Assembly: GCA_021781745.1 (NCBI GenBank)
Contig: JAJXWH010000024.1
Span: 16,856 to 80,855 of the forward strand
DNA: 64,000 nt
Source of the DNA: Bacillota bacterium
Lineage (GTDB): Bacteria > Bacillota > Clostridia > Clostridiales > Clostridiaceae
Reading direction: 5' to 3'
Positions 35,570 through 43,885 of the stretch are shown piece by piece (position 1 is the stretch's first letter; each line of letters begins with the position of its first letter). Made by a program: the position numbers and the translations under genes. The notes beneath the pieces were generated by a model that saw only the letters and a list, made by a program, of their open reading frames with translations, did no database searches and had not been told where the DNA came from.

Positions 35570-37816
35570 TTAAATATTTGCTGCAATAACTTCTGCTATT
35601 GCCTCTGCTACTTTTTGTTGACTTGCTGGATCTGCACATCTTATTGCTTCATCTTTATTAGTAATAAATCCAACTTCAACAAGTACTGCTGGCATATTTG
35701 TATTTCTACATACAAACAAGTTTTGTTCTTGGCCTCCTCTGTTGTATAAGTTAAGTTTATTAGCAATATTGTTATTTATGAGAGTAGCCATTTCTTTACT
35801 TTTTTCTATTCTTGCATTATCTAATTTTCCACCAAAATCACTATCTTGTGCTTCAGAACTATATAAAGATAATACTCCATAAGCAGATGCATCAGCTGAG
35901 TTGTGATGAATACTTATATAGAAATCTGCATTTGCATTATTAGCAACATCAACTCTATGAGTAAGACTTGCCATTAATGAACCATATAAAGGTGTCTCAC
36001 CATCATTCCTTGTCATTATAACATTGTAACCTCTATTTTGAAGTTCCTTTTGTAGTTTAACTGCAACCTGCATATTTAAAACTGTTTCGCTATAAGTTAC
36101 CCCATCAATAGTGCTTTCAGCACCATAATCATTACCATAATCATGACCCGGATCTATTACTATAGTCTTTTTACCATTTGAAGGGCTATTATTGGCTGGA
36201 GTACTTGTTCCTGAATTACTTTTATCATTTTGATTAGACAAAGCTTGTTTCTTACCGTCAGAACCAATTTTATAACCATTGATTGTAGTATTAGTAAGCA
36301 TTCTTCCTGTTGCAGTATCTAAATAATAAGAATCTCCATTAGATGTAACCCATCCCGTTGCCATAACACCACTGTTATTTAAGTAATACCATGTTCCACT
36401 TAGAGTGATCCATCCCTTAGCCATAGCTCCAGTATCATATAAATAATAGTAATTTCCGTTATCTACAATCCATCCTGTTGCCATACTGCCATCAGCATTA
36501 AAATAATACCAATAATTGTTCAATTTTATCCATCCAGTTTCCATAGTTCCACTATTGTCAAACATATAGATTTTATTATCTATCTTAGCAAGACCTGTTA
36601 CCATGCTTCCATCACCTTGAAGATAATACCAATTATAATTATCTTTAAACCATCCAGTCTTTATTGCTCCACTTTTTTCAAAATAGTACCATTTATCATT
36701 AATCTTTGTCCATCCATTATTAGTGGCCATAACTCCTGAATCTTTAAAATAATACAAATCTGATCCATCATATTGAATTCCAGTTGCCATTGCACCTGAA
36801 TCCTTTAGAAAATACCAAGCATTATTTAACTGTCTCCAACCCTTGGCCATTGCACCTGATTTGTCTATATAGTACCAACTACTTCCATCATATATCCAAT
36901 CAGTTGCCATTTTACCATCATCTTTTAAGTAATACCAATTTCCGTCAGGATTGATCCAACCAATTGCCTTTGTATTGTCTGATTTATAGTAATACCAATC
37001 CCCATTTTCATTTTTCCATCCAATTGTTGATGTTATATTAGGTTTTCCCTCTTGAGGTTTACTTCCACCTTGAGGTTTATTTTCTGGAATAACATCAGTA
37101 GCACTAGGTGCACTTGGCTTACTTTCAGGTTTTCCTGGATTGGGTGCCGCATTTGACGAAGATCCATCAGTGTTTTTTCCAATATTAATATTAGTAGTGT
37201 CATTGTCCTTTGGATAATCTACACCAGAATAATCCATCAAATCTTCATATAATTTGCTTATGTCATCACCATATGTAGCACTTGGAGCCCATTGTCCATC
37301 TAAAGAGTTTACCGTAGTTGCCCTTCCTTTAATAGTTACAAAATGTCTTGGATCATAAGTATCATCCCTTGGATACCCACTAGCTCCTGCATATAACGCT
37401 AAATGATCTAAATGCGCTTGTACACCTTCATCCCAAGTATCAAATCTTTGATGAGCATTTGGGTCAGTATTGTCTCCACCAGCTTCAGTTTTCAATCCAC
37501 ATGGATTATGAAAACTTTCATCTAACACTCCTCCAAAGTTTCCATACCCAGTTTCCTTTGCTGCTTGAACATATGCAATAGCCGGGTTAACATCACCATG
37601 ATCTGGCGCATACTTAAAATAAAGATCTGCTAAATTTATAAATGTTTGAGTTGCTCCTTTAGATTTAGCCCATTTTTCAGCTTGTTTAGCAGTAACCTTA
37701 CTGTCTGATATTATTTTATAATCAGTAGTTGCTGCTTGTACATTTAATGTCGGAATCAAACTTAATACCATTGCAAAAGATAAAACAAAAGTAATAAGTT
37801 TCTTTTTGATATTCAA
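35570..37816 (-). CDS. Bifunctional autolysin paralogue: glucosaminidase, choline-binding repeats, amidase_3
   Basis: 748 residues from TTG 37,814-37,816, which follows AGGGAGGTGG; an in-frame ATG 36 bases upstream has no site. The leader around the start (CTGTTTTGAA) is the same as in the paralogue. Domains are a signal peptide, glucosaminidase (QAAKETGYGNFGG, about 80-95), a Pro/Ser/Lys-rich linker near 200-265, about 13 aromatic repeats to 530, another linker and amidase_3 (VIDPGHDYGNDYG, SETVLN, SIHHNSA, LVEVGFITN). It carries roughly three more repeats than its neighbour. A role in daughter-cell separation, turnover or prey lysis is possible; the sequence does not decide. Confidence 0.93.
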   Translation of the reverse strand: MNIKKKLITFVLSFAMVLSLIPTLNVQAATTDYKIISDSKVTAKQAEKWAKSKGATQTFINLADLYFKYAPDHGDVNPAIAYVQAAKETGYGNFGGVLDESFHNPCGLKTEAGGDNTDPNAHQRFDTWDEGVQAHLDHLALYAGASGYPRDDTYDPRHFVTIKGRATTVNSLDGQWAPSATYGDDISKLYEDLMDYSGVDYPKDNDTTNINIGKNTDGSSSNAAPNPGKPESKPSAPSATDVIPENKPQGGSKPQEGKPNITSTIGWKNENGDWYYYKSDNTKAIGWINPDGNWYYLKDDGKMATDWIYDGSSWYYIDKSGAMAKGWRQLNNAWYFLKDSGAMATGIQYDGSDLYYFKDSGVMATNNGWTKINDKWYYFEKSGAIKTGWFKDNYNWYYLQGDGSMVTGLAKIDNKIYMFDNSGTMETGWIKLNNYWYYFNADGSMATGWIVDNGNYYYLYDTGAMAKGWITLSGTWYYLNNSGVMATGWVTSNGDSYYLDTATGRMLTNTTINGYKIGSDGKKQALSNQNDKSNSGTSTPANNSPSNGKKTIVIDPGHDYGNDYGAESTIDGVTYSETVLNMQVAVKLQKELQNRGYNVIMTRNDGETPLYGSLMASLTHRVDVANNANADFYISIHHNSADASAYGVLSLYSSEAQDSDFGGKLDNARIEKSKEMATLINNNIANKLNLYNRGGQEQNLFVCRNTNMPAVLVEVGFITNKDEAIRCADPASQQKVAEAIAEVIAANI

Positions 37817-37982
37817 AACAGTCTGCCACCTCCCTATATTTGATTTTAACAAAAAACATCATGGCATTAAAGGTAAATTTGAAAAAATGTAGTTTTTTTT
37901 ATCATATATTCGTACAAAGTTGATTTTTATGATAAATATTCCACTCCATCTATTTGACTCTAATGTAAAATAACCCAAAATG

Positions 37983-38010
37983 AAAGAGAGCCTGTTTTAG
38001 TGCTCTCTTT
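37983..38010 (-). terminator. Hairpin terminator of the small Cys-rich protein gene
   Basis: AAAGAGAGC and GCTCTCTTT pair perfectly around a 10-base loop. One arm touches the stop codon of the gene at 38,010. The T-run on the minus strand is short. Confidence 0.65.
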
Positions 38011-38330
38011 TAGTGATTACGGTTCTTTCTTCTGCAATTTTCCAAATTGTCTTGACAATTTGCAAGTTGGTCCATTAAATTATCTACCATTTTATCTGTA
38101 AGACACATTTGATTGCAAAGCAGTTTCTCATTCATATTTATTAAATAACAAATAAAGTTTTGATTAGTAAACGCATATAAGAATAATAAAACCATCACTA
38201 ATCGGCATAACACTGCCTCTTGATTCCCCACAACCATTGTAGATAAGGTCAAATCATTTATTGGGTTATTTGCAGTAGCTCCAAGAGTATCAAAACCAGA
38301 ATCACTATAGTCACAGTCACAGTTACTCAT
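38010..38330 (-). CDS. Small Cys/Asn-rich protein of unknown function
   Basis: 106 residues from the ATG at 38,328-38,330, which follows GAGAGGAAG; a longer frame starting at 38,414 lacks a site and adds only a hydrophobic stretch. The N-terminus MSNCDCDYSDSGFDTLG is Cys/Asp-rich. A hydrophobic middle (VLCRLVMVLLFLYAFT) and a C-terminus with CLTDKMVDNLMDQLANCQDN and LENCRRKNRNH follow. I do not recognise the family. The pattern is reminiscent of small clostridial spore or coat-associated proteins, but this is a guess. Confidence 0.6.
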   Translation of the reverse strand: MSNCDCDYSDSGFDTLGATANNPINDLTLSTMVVGNQEAVLCRLVMVLLFLYAFTNQNFICYLINMNEKLLCNQMCLTDKMVDNLMDQLANCQDNLENCRRKNRNH

Positions 38331-38448
38331 TTTCTTCCTCTCCATGTACAGCAATATTATATATAATAATAATATGACTAATTGTTTATTTTTGTTACTT
38401 TCTAAGAGAATCATTTATTATAATGGTTGTAAATTTCATATTCATCCG

Positions 38449-38509
38449 AAAAAAAGAATACCTCCATGCATTATAAACATAAAAGTTTATATTAATGCAT
38501 AAGTGTATC
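38449..38509 (-). terminator. Rho-independent terminator of prfC
   Basis: On the minus strand an inner stem (ATGCATTAATATAAAC with GTTTATAATGCAT) sits inside a weaker GGATAC/GTATTC stem and is followed by seven Ts, shortly after the prfC stop codon. Confidence 0.75.
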
Positions 38510-38534
38510 CTCTTGTATTTAAATTTATTAACTT

Positions 38535-40130
38535 TTATTCTTCACTCTTTCCAACACCAGATAAAATTAATCCTTTATTATGATCTAGTGCCCAGCTTAT
38601 ACCCCAATCGTTTTGGAATATAAGTAAATTTCTATCTTTAAAATCTTTAACCTTCTTAGTATCTGACGTTAGATTTAATGAATCCATATCAACATCTTTA
38701 TTTTCTATCCATCTTACATACCTATAGGATAGTCTATCCATTTTGATATCAACATTATATTCACTATTTAATCTATATTCTAGAACTTCAAATTGAAGTA
38801 CACCAACAACTCCAACTATTATTTCTTCCATTCCAATATGAGTTTCCTTAAATACTTGGATTGCCCCTTCTTGTGCTATTTGAGTAACACCTTTGATAAA
38901 TTGTTTTCTCTTCATTGTGTCTACTGGTCTTACTCTTGCAAAATGTTCTGGTGCAAAAGTCGGAATTCCTTCAAACTTAAATTTCTTTGATGCTGTACAT
39001 AAAGTATCTCCAATTGAAAATATACCTGGATCAAATACACCAATTATATCTCCTGCATATGCCTCTTCAACTATTTCCCTATCTTGAGCCATAAATTGTT
39101 GCGGCTGAGCTAATTTAATTTTCTTTTCACCTTGGACATGGAATACATCTTCGCCCTTATTAAATTTACCTGAACAAATCCTCATGAACGCAATTCTATC
39201 CCTATGGGCCTTATTCATATTTGCTTGTATCTTAAATACGAAAGCAGAGAATTTATCTTCAAACGGATCAATAGCTCCAACTGTAGAATTTCTTGCAAGC
39301 GGTGATGTAGTCATTTCTAAGAAATGTTCCAAAAATGGTTCCACACCGAAGTTTGTTAAAGCTGATCCAAAAAATACTGGAGTCAATTCCCCTTTTCTTA
39401 CAGCATCTAAATCCAAATCATCTCCAGCAATATCTAAAAGTTCAATGTCCTCCATTAACTTGTCATGTAATGCATCCCCTAAAATTTCTCTAAATTTAGG
39501 ATCATCTACTGAACCTTCTATAGCCTCAACTTCATTTTGACCATGATTCCCACCATTAAAAGCTATAATTCTATTATTACCTCTTTCATATACACCCTTA
39601 AATTCCTTACCTGAACCAATTGGCCAATTCATTGGGTAAGTTTTAATTCCAAGTTCATTTTCAATATCCTCAAGTAATTGAAATGGATCTTTGGCTTCTC
39701 TATCCATTTTGTTTATAAACGTGAAAATAGGCATTTCCCTTAAAGATGCAACATGAAATAACTTTCTCGTTTGATCCTCTATACCTTTAGCTGCATCCAC
39801 AACCATAACTGCTGAATCTGCTGCCATAAGAGTTCTATATGTATCTTCAGAGAAGTCTTGGTGACCTGGAGTATCTAATATGTTAATACAATGATCATTA
39901 TAGTTAAATTGCATAACTGAAGAAGTAACAGAGATACCTCTTTGCTTTTCAATTTCCATCCAGTCAGAAACTGCATGTTTTGAAGCCTTTCTTGCCTTAA
40001 CAGAACCGGCAAGCCTTATAGCTCCTCCATAAAGTAACAGTTTTTCGGTAAGTGTTGTTTTACCTGCATCAGGGTGAGATATAATTGCAAAGGTTCTTCT
40101 CTTTTCAATTTCTTTTATATAATCAGCCAA
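38535..40130 (-). CDS. prfC: Peptide chain release factor 3
   Basis: 531-residue GTPase that recycles RF1/RF2 from the ribosome. It starts at TTG 40,128-40,130 after AGGAGGG. The P-loop SHPDAGKTT (18-26), switch II DTPGHQDFSEDTYRT and the guanine-specificity motif NKMD are intact, and length is normal for RF3. It is a housekeeping gene embedded among surface-protein genes, so those genes have probably accumulated around a conserved chromosomal anchor. Its own terminator lies downstream, and no partner gene is evident. Confidence 0.97.
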   Translation of the reverse strand: MADYIKEIEKRRTFAIISHPDAGKTTLTEKLLLYGGAIRLAGSVKARKASKHAVSDWMEIEKQRGISVTSSVMQFNYNDHCINILDTPGHQDFSEDTYRTLMAADSAVMVVDAAKGIEDQTRKLFHVASLREMPIFTFINKMDREAKDPFQLLEDIENELGIKTYPMNWPIGSGKEFKGVYERGNNRIIAFNGGNHGQNEVEAIEGSVDDPKFREILGDALHDKLMEDIELLDIAGDDLDLDAVRKGELTPVFFGSALTNFGVEPFLEHFLEMTTSPLARNSTVGAIDPFEDKFSAFVFKIQANMNKAHRDRIAFMRICSGKFNKGEDVFHVQGEKKIKLAQPQQFMAQDREIVEEAYAGDIIGVFDPGIFSIGDTLCTASKKFKFEGIPTFAPEHFARVRPVDTMKRKQFIKGVTQIAQEGAIQVFKETHIGMEEIIVGVVGVLQFEVLEYRLNSEYNVDIKMDRLSYRYVRWIENKDVDMDSLNLTSDTKKVKDFKDRNLLIFQNDWGISWALDHNKGLILSGVGKSEE

Positions 40131-40429
40131 ATCTAAGCCCTCCTATTAAACTATCAACTAGTGTTTACTATGGATAATTAAGTAATGCTTATTTTTATAC
40201 TTGTAACTTTTTAATTGATTAATTTTTCTATCATCAATTATGCTTATGCATTTCCCTAACCATTATAAACCCTTCATTATTAACTAAATTATTATATCAC
40301 ATCCCATATGTTATGTATACTGAATATACATTAGATACAACTGTATAAACAAAACGCTTTCCAAATTAATTTGTACTAATAATCAACGATACTAACACAT
40401 TTGTCAACTGAAATACTTAAATTATTTTT

Positions 40430-41308
40430 TCACCCATAAGACTTATCTTTTGATAATTTTTCTTTTAAAATATTTAATACCTCAACTTCATTTGTAATAA
40501 TACCATCCGCACCAGCCTCTATTACTCTCTTCATATCATCAATATCGTTAACTGTATAAGTATTTACTAGTATTCCTCCTTCTTTTATTTCTTTCATGTA
40601 CTCTTTATTTGTTATACTTGTAAAATAAGGATGGTAACATTCTACTGAAATAGCTTTTAAATATTGGGGAACATTGACAAGTGTTGTTTCAGTTAAAGCT
40701 CCTAACATTATTTTTTTGCTACCTTCAATTTTTCTTATTTCAGCTAAACTTAAGTGATTAAAACTTGATATTATAATCCGCTCTCTTAAATTAAACTCAT
40801 CAATCATCTCTAAAACCTTTTTTTCTAAACCTTTATACTCAACTATACTATTCTTTAATTCTAAATTTAATATTTTCAAATCAGATTTAGAGATAAGTTC
40901 TAATAGTTCCCTTAATGTTGGTATTTCTTCACCTAATTTTTTTTCAAAATATTCAACTTCTTCAACTCTATATTCCCCTATTTGGGAATTATAAATCTGC
41001 CTTTTCTCCTTTAACTTTAAATATTCCGCCTCCTGCAATGCTCTATCCTTTAACGCTTGAACTCTTGGAGTACTCCTGGTTCTGAAAATCTTAAGTTCAT
41101 CTAAAGTATAATCTTTAACTAGACCATGTCCATTAGTAGTTCTATCTAAAGTTTCATCATGAATAATTACAGGTATACCATCCTCTGTAAGCTGAACATC
41201 TGTTTCTATACCATCTGCATTATATTCAATTGCTTTCTTAAAAGCTAACATTGTATTTTCATCAAATTTCCCACTATAACCTCTATGTGCAATATTTAAT
41301 ATTTCCAA
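40430..41308 (-). CDS. Glycerophosphodiester phosphodiesterase
   Basis: GDPD-family enzyme of about 292 residues hydrolysing glycerophosphodiesters to glycerol-3-phosphate and an alcohol. I place the start at TTG 41,306-41,308 because GAGGAGAG lies just upstream and the protein then begins MEILNIAHRGYSGKFDENT; an ATG at 41,341 would add 11 unconserved residues. Catalytic motifs are AHRG, GIETDVQLTEDG and VIIHDETLDRTT. The insertion RALQEAEYLKLKEKRQIYNS near 100-120 is usual in Gram-positive GDPDs. There is no signal peptide. Among choline genes, glycerophosphocholine is an attractive substrate for choline salvage, but other headgroups are equally possible. Confidence 0.88.
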   Translation of the reverse strand: MEILNIAHRGYSGKFDENTMLAFKKAIEYNADGIETDVQLTEDGIPVIIHDETLDRTTNGHGLVKDYTLDELKIFRTRSTPRVQALKDRALQEAEYLKLKEKRQIYNSQIGEYRVEEVEYFEKKLGEEIPTLRELLELISKSDLKILNLELKNSIVEYKGLEKKVLEMIDEFNLRERIIISSFNHLSLAEIRKIEGSKKIMLGALTETTLVNVPQYLKAISVECYHPYFTSITNKEYMKEIKEGGILVNTYTVNDIDDMKRVIEAGADGIITNEVEVLNILKEKLSKDKSYG

Positions 41309-41382
41309 ATTACTTCTCTCCTCACTCATTGTACTCAACATTCCCTTATATTGTATTAAATATACTTCAATTTACATATTTA

Positions 41383-41429
41383 AATACCTATTAAGTATAA
41401 TTATTTATTTATAATACTTAATAGGTATT
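41383..41429 (-). terminator. Perfect 16-base-pair stem-loop after the choline-binding protein gene
   Basis: AATACCTATTAAGTAT and ATACTTAATAGGTATT pair fully around a 15-base AT loop. It lies 23 bases after the stop codon of the gene at 41,452. The T-run is weak, so it could also be a protective 3-prime hairpin. Confidence 0.7.
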
Positions 41430-41451
41430 CTCATAATTTTACTATTTATGA

Positions 41452-42501
41452 TTAGTTTATTGTTATTTCTTCACTTCCAATTATGCCTGATCCGTCAGTT
41501 GCAGTTGCATTTACAATAACTTTTCCACTTGATACTGCAGTTAATTTGCCAGTAGAACTTATTGTAGCTGTTCCTGTTTCATTTGTAACTGACCAAGTTA
41601 CCGCCTGATTAGTCGCATCACTTGGTAACACTGTATCTGTCATTTGCAGAGTTTTTCCTTTATCTACCGCAGTTAAACCTGATGTATTTGAAAGTGTAAT
41701 AGATGTAACCTTTGTAGTATCAGTGGTAGTAGTACTACTTGAACTAGTATTTTCTTCCCATTGCGCATAAAGAGTCATATCTTCCTTTACATTTATTCTA
41801 TCATCATATTCATAACTTGTACCATCGCCATCGCTTTTCGTATTCCATTCTACAAAAGTATAGCCGCTCTTAGACGGTTTATATAAAGTAATTACTGTAC
41901 CTTCATCAACTGTTTTTGTACCAAGTAATTCTTCATCTGACTCATCAGCATCCGGATCTTTAAATTTAACTTTATATTGTTTTACCTGCTTTGAACCATC
42001 TGATGGAATATCGCTTGACATGGTCGCATTTTCATTTATTATTTGACTTGGAATATATGGAATTGCACTATTTCCATTATAATCAAATCCTTTAGAAGGC
42101 ATCAAAGAATCACTGCCTGTATAAGTGCCATTATCATTAAAATTATACACTTTATCACCAATGATGCAATCACCTTTTTGCATCGCTCCACTTTCTGAAA
42201 ACAAATAAATCTTTCCTTCTATTTGAATTACTCCAGTTTGCATAGCCCCGCTTAAATCTGCATAATACCATTCACCACTATCATAAATCCATCCTGTTCT
42301 CATTAGTCCTGAAGAATCGAAAAAATACCATATACCATTTATCTGTCTCCAACCTGTAGCATAGCTATATCCTTCAGTATAACTCCAGCTGCCATCATAA
42401 TTCTGAATCCAGGCAGCTGAAACTCCTATAGGAATTAGTGCAATCAATGTTGAAGCCGCAAGACTTAATGCAACTAACTTCTTTATAAGTTTATGCTTCA
42501 T
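41452..42501 (-). CDS. Choline-binding protein with InlB-type and Big_2 domains (paralogue 1)
   Basis: 349-residue secreted protein. The signal peptide LVALSLAASTLIALIPIGVS is followed by about five aromatic repeats (GWRQINGIWYFFDSSGLMRT) near 35-135. A Listeria/Bacteroides (InlB B-type) repeat lies at about 175-250 (YKPSKSGYTFVEWNTKSDGD, then MTLYAQWEE), and a Big_2 Ig-like domain at 265-349 (SSTGKLTAVSSGKVIVNATA). Here the binding repeats are N-terminal and the adhesin-like domains C-terminal, the reverse of the other proteins in the cluster. It follows a duplicate gene with the same plan 93 bases upstream. An AGGAGGA site precedes the ATG. Confidence 0.88.
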   Translation of the reverse strand: MKHKLIKKLVALSLAASTLIALIPIGVSAAWIQNYDGSWSYTEGYSYATGWRQINGIWYFFDSSGLMRTGWIYDSGEWYYADLSGAMQTGVIQIEGKIYLFSESGAMQKGDCIIGDKVYNFNDNGTYTGSDSLMPSKGFDYNGNSAIPYIPSQIINENATMSSDIPSDGSKQVKQYKVKFKDPDADESDEELLGTKTVDEGTVITLYKPSKSGYTFVEWNTKSDGDGTSYEYDDRINVKEDMTLYAQWEENTSSSSTTTTDTTKVTSITLSNTSGLTAVDKGKTLQMTDTVLPSDATNQAVTWSVTNETGTATISSTGKLTAVSSGKVIVNATATDGSGIIGSEEITIN

Positions 42502-42593
42502 TATTATTCCTCCTCAACTTGCTTATTTTATTATCCAAATTACAAATTGCAATTTAACTAATTTCTTTTGTTTTTATAATATACAGTTTATCA

Positions 42594-43670
42594 TTAGCTT
42601 ACAGTTACATTTGCCGTTCCACATACACCAGACCCATCAGCTGCTGTTGCTTTTACTATAACTGTTCCACTTGAAACTCCCGTTAACACTCCACTGCTAT
42701 TAATTGTAGCTGTTCCTGTACCATTAGTGACAGACCATGTAACAGTTTTATCTGTAGCAGTACTTGGAGAAATTATTGCTGTCATTTGAATCGTTTGGTT
42801 TACAGCAACGCTTGAATTACCTGTTATGGTAATTCCATTAACATATGTGTCTTTACTCCATTGGGCATATAGTATAATATCCCCTTTTATTTTAATACTA
42901 TCTCCGGAATCATAACTCGTTCCTGATCCATCACTTTTAGTATTCCAGCTTGAAAAAGTATATCCATCTTTTGTTGGTTCATATAAATCAATTGTTCTAC
43001 CATATTTAACTGTCTTTGTTTTAATATCTCCTCCATTAGTATCTTTATATTCAACTTTAAATGTTCTTCCTTCATTAGGGTCATCATTTGATTCACTCTG
43101 ATCTTCAATAACTTCATTAAATTTTGAAATAGTTGGTGAAACAATTGTATTGTCAGTATTTTTTAAGACTTGAATACATTTCCCAAAATCATCAAATTCC
43201 TTACTAGGTGTTGGTACTCTACTTCCAACAACTTCTCCATCTAAATCGATAGTATAAAATTCTCCATCAATAACTGCATTGCTGTTTTTCATAATCCCGT
43301 TATCATCAAGAATGTATATCTTTCCAGATACTTCTATAACACCTGTTTGCATTACACCACTTGAATCAGCATAATACCAATTTCTATTGTAATTAATCCA
43401 TCCACTTTGTAATGCTCCATTGTTTTGTAAAAAATACCATGAATCTCCCGCCTTAATCCATCCTGTTTGCATTTTCCCATTTTCATCAAAATAATATAAC
43501 TGTCCATCTATTCTTTTCCAGCCAGTCATTTTCTCATTATCCTGCATATAATACCAATTCCCTTGATAATCATTTGCCCATTCAGCTGAAGCTTTAACAG
43601 GTATCAGTATGCATAGTGTTGTCAAAACAAAAATGCCAGTGATTATTTTATTTATAAATTTACATTTCAT
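42594..43670 (-). CDS. Choline-binding protein with InlB-type and Big_2 domains (paralogue 2)
   Basis: 358 residues from ATG 43,668-43,670 after GGGGGAAG; a TTG directly before it is in frame but redundant. The layout equals the neighbour: signal peptide (IITGIFVLTTLCILIPVKAS), about five aromatic repeats (GWIKAGDSWYFLQNNGALQS), an InlB-type repeat (LYEPTKDGYTFSSWNTKSDG) and a Big_2 domain (SSGVLTGVSSGTVIVKATA). The two genes clearly arose by tandem duplication and have since diverged. There is no terminator between them, so they may share a transcript. Adhesion to a polymer or neighbouring cell is plausible. Confidence 0.88.
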   Translation of the reverse strand: MKCKFINKIITGIFVLTTLCILIPVKASAEWANDYQGNWYYMQDNEKMTGWKRIDGQLYYFDENGKMQTGWIKAGDSWYFLQNNGALQSGWINYNRNWYYADSSGVMQTGVIEVSGKIYILDDNGIMKNSNAVIDGEFYTIDLDGEVVGSRVPTPSKEFDDFGKCIQVLKNTDNTIVSPTISKFNEVIEDQSESNDDPNEGRTFKVEYKDTNGGDIKTKTVKYGRTIDLYEPTKDGYTFSSWNTKSDGSGTSYDSGDSIKIKGDIILYAQWSKDTYVNGITITGNSSVAVNQTIQMTAIISPSTATDKTVTWSVTNGTGTATINSSGVLTGVSSGTVIVKATAADGSGVCGTANVTVS

Positions 43671-43813
43671 CAAAAACTTCCCCCTATGTAAATTTTCTCT
43701 AATTACAATTCATTTTAAATATATTATCGTAATATTTTTAGGTAACTATATAGCTATAATACCATATTATCCTAAAATAAATACTTAATATAACATTAAA
43801 AGTAGTAAATTTA

Positions 43814-43853
43814 AATAATCCCCTGCATCTATATATTTATGCAGGAGATTATT
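43814..43853 (-). terminator. Hairpin terminator of the 698-residue choline-binding protein gene
   Basis: AATAATC-CCCTGCAT pairs with ATGCAGG-A-GATTATT with one mismatch around an 11-base loop. It lies about 33 bases after the stop codon at 43,886. Confidence 0.75.
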
Positions 43854-43885
43854 CAAATTAAACATTTTACTTTATTAGATTAATT

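Noticed and set aside
39184..39540. 118-codon plus-strand frame opposite prfC
   Set aside because: It is antisense to a conserved housekeeping gene with no ribosome site; the same holds for similar plus-strand frames opposite the cyclase, receptor and choline-binding genes.
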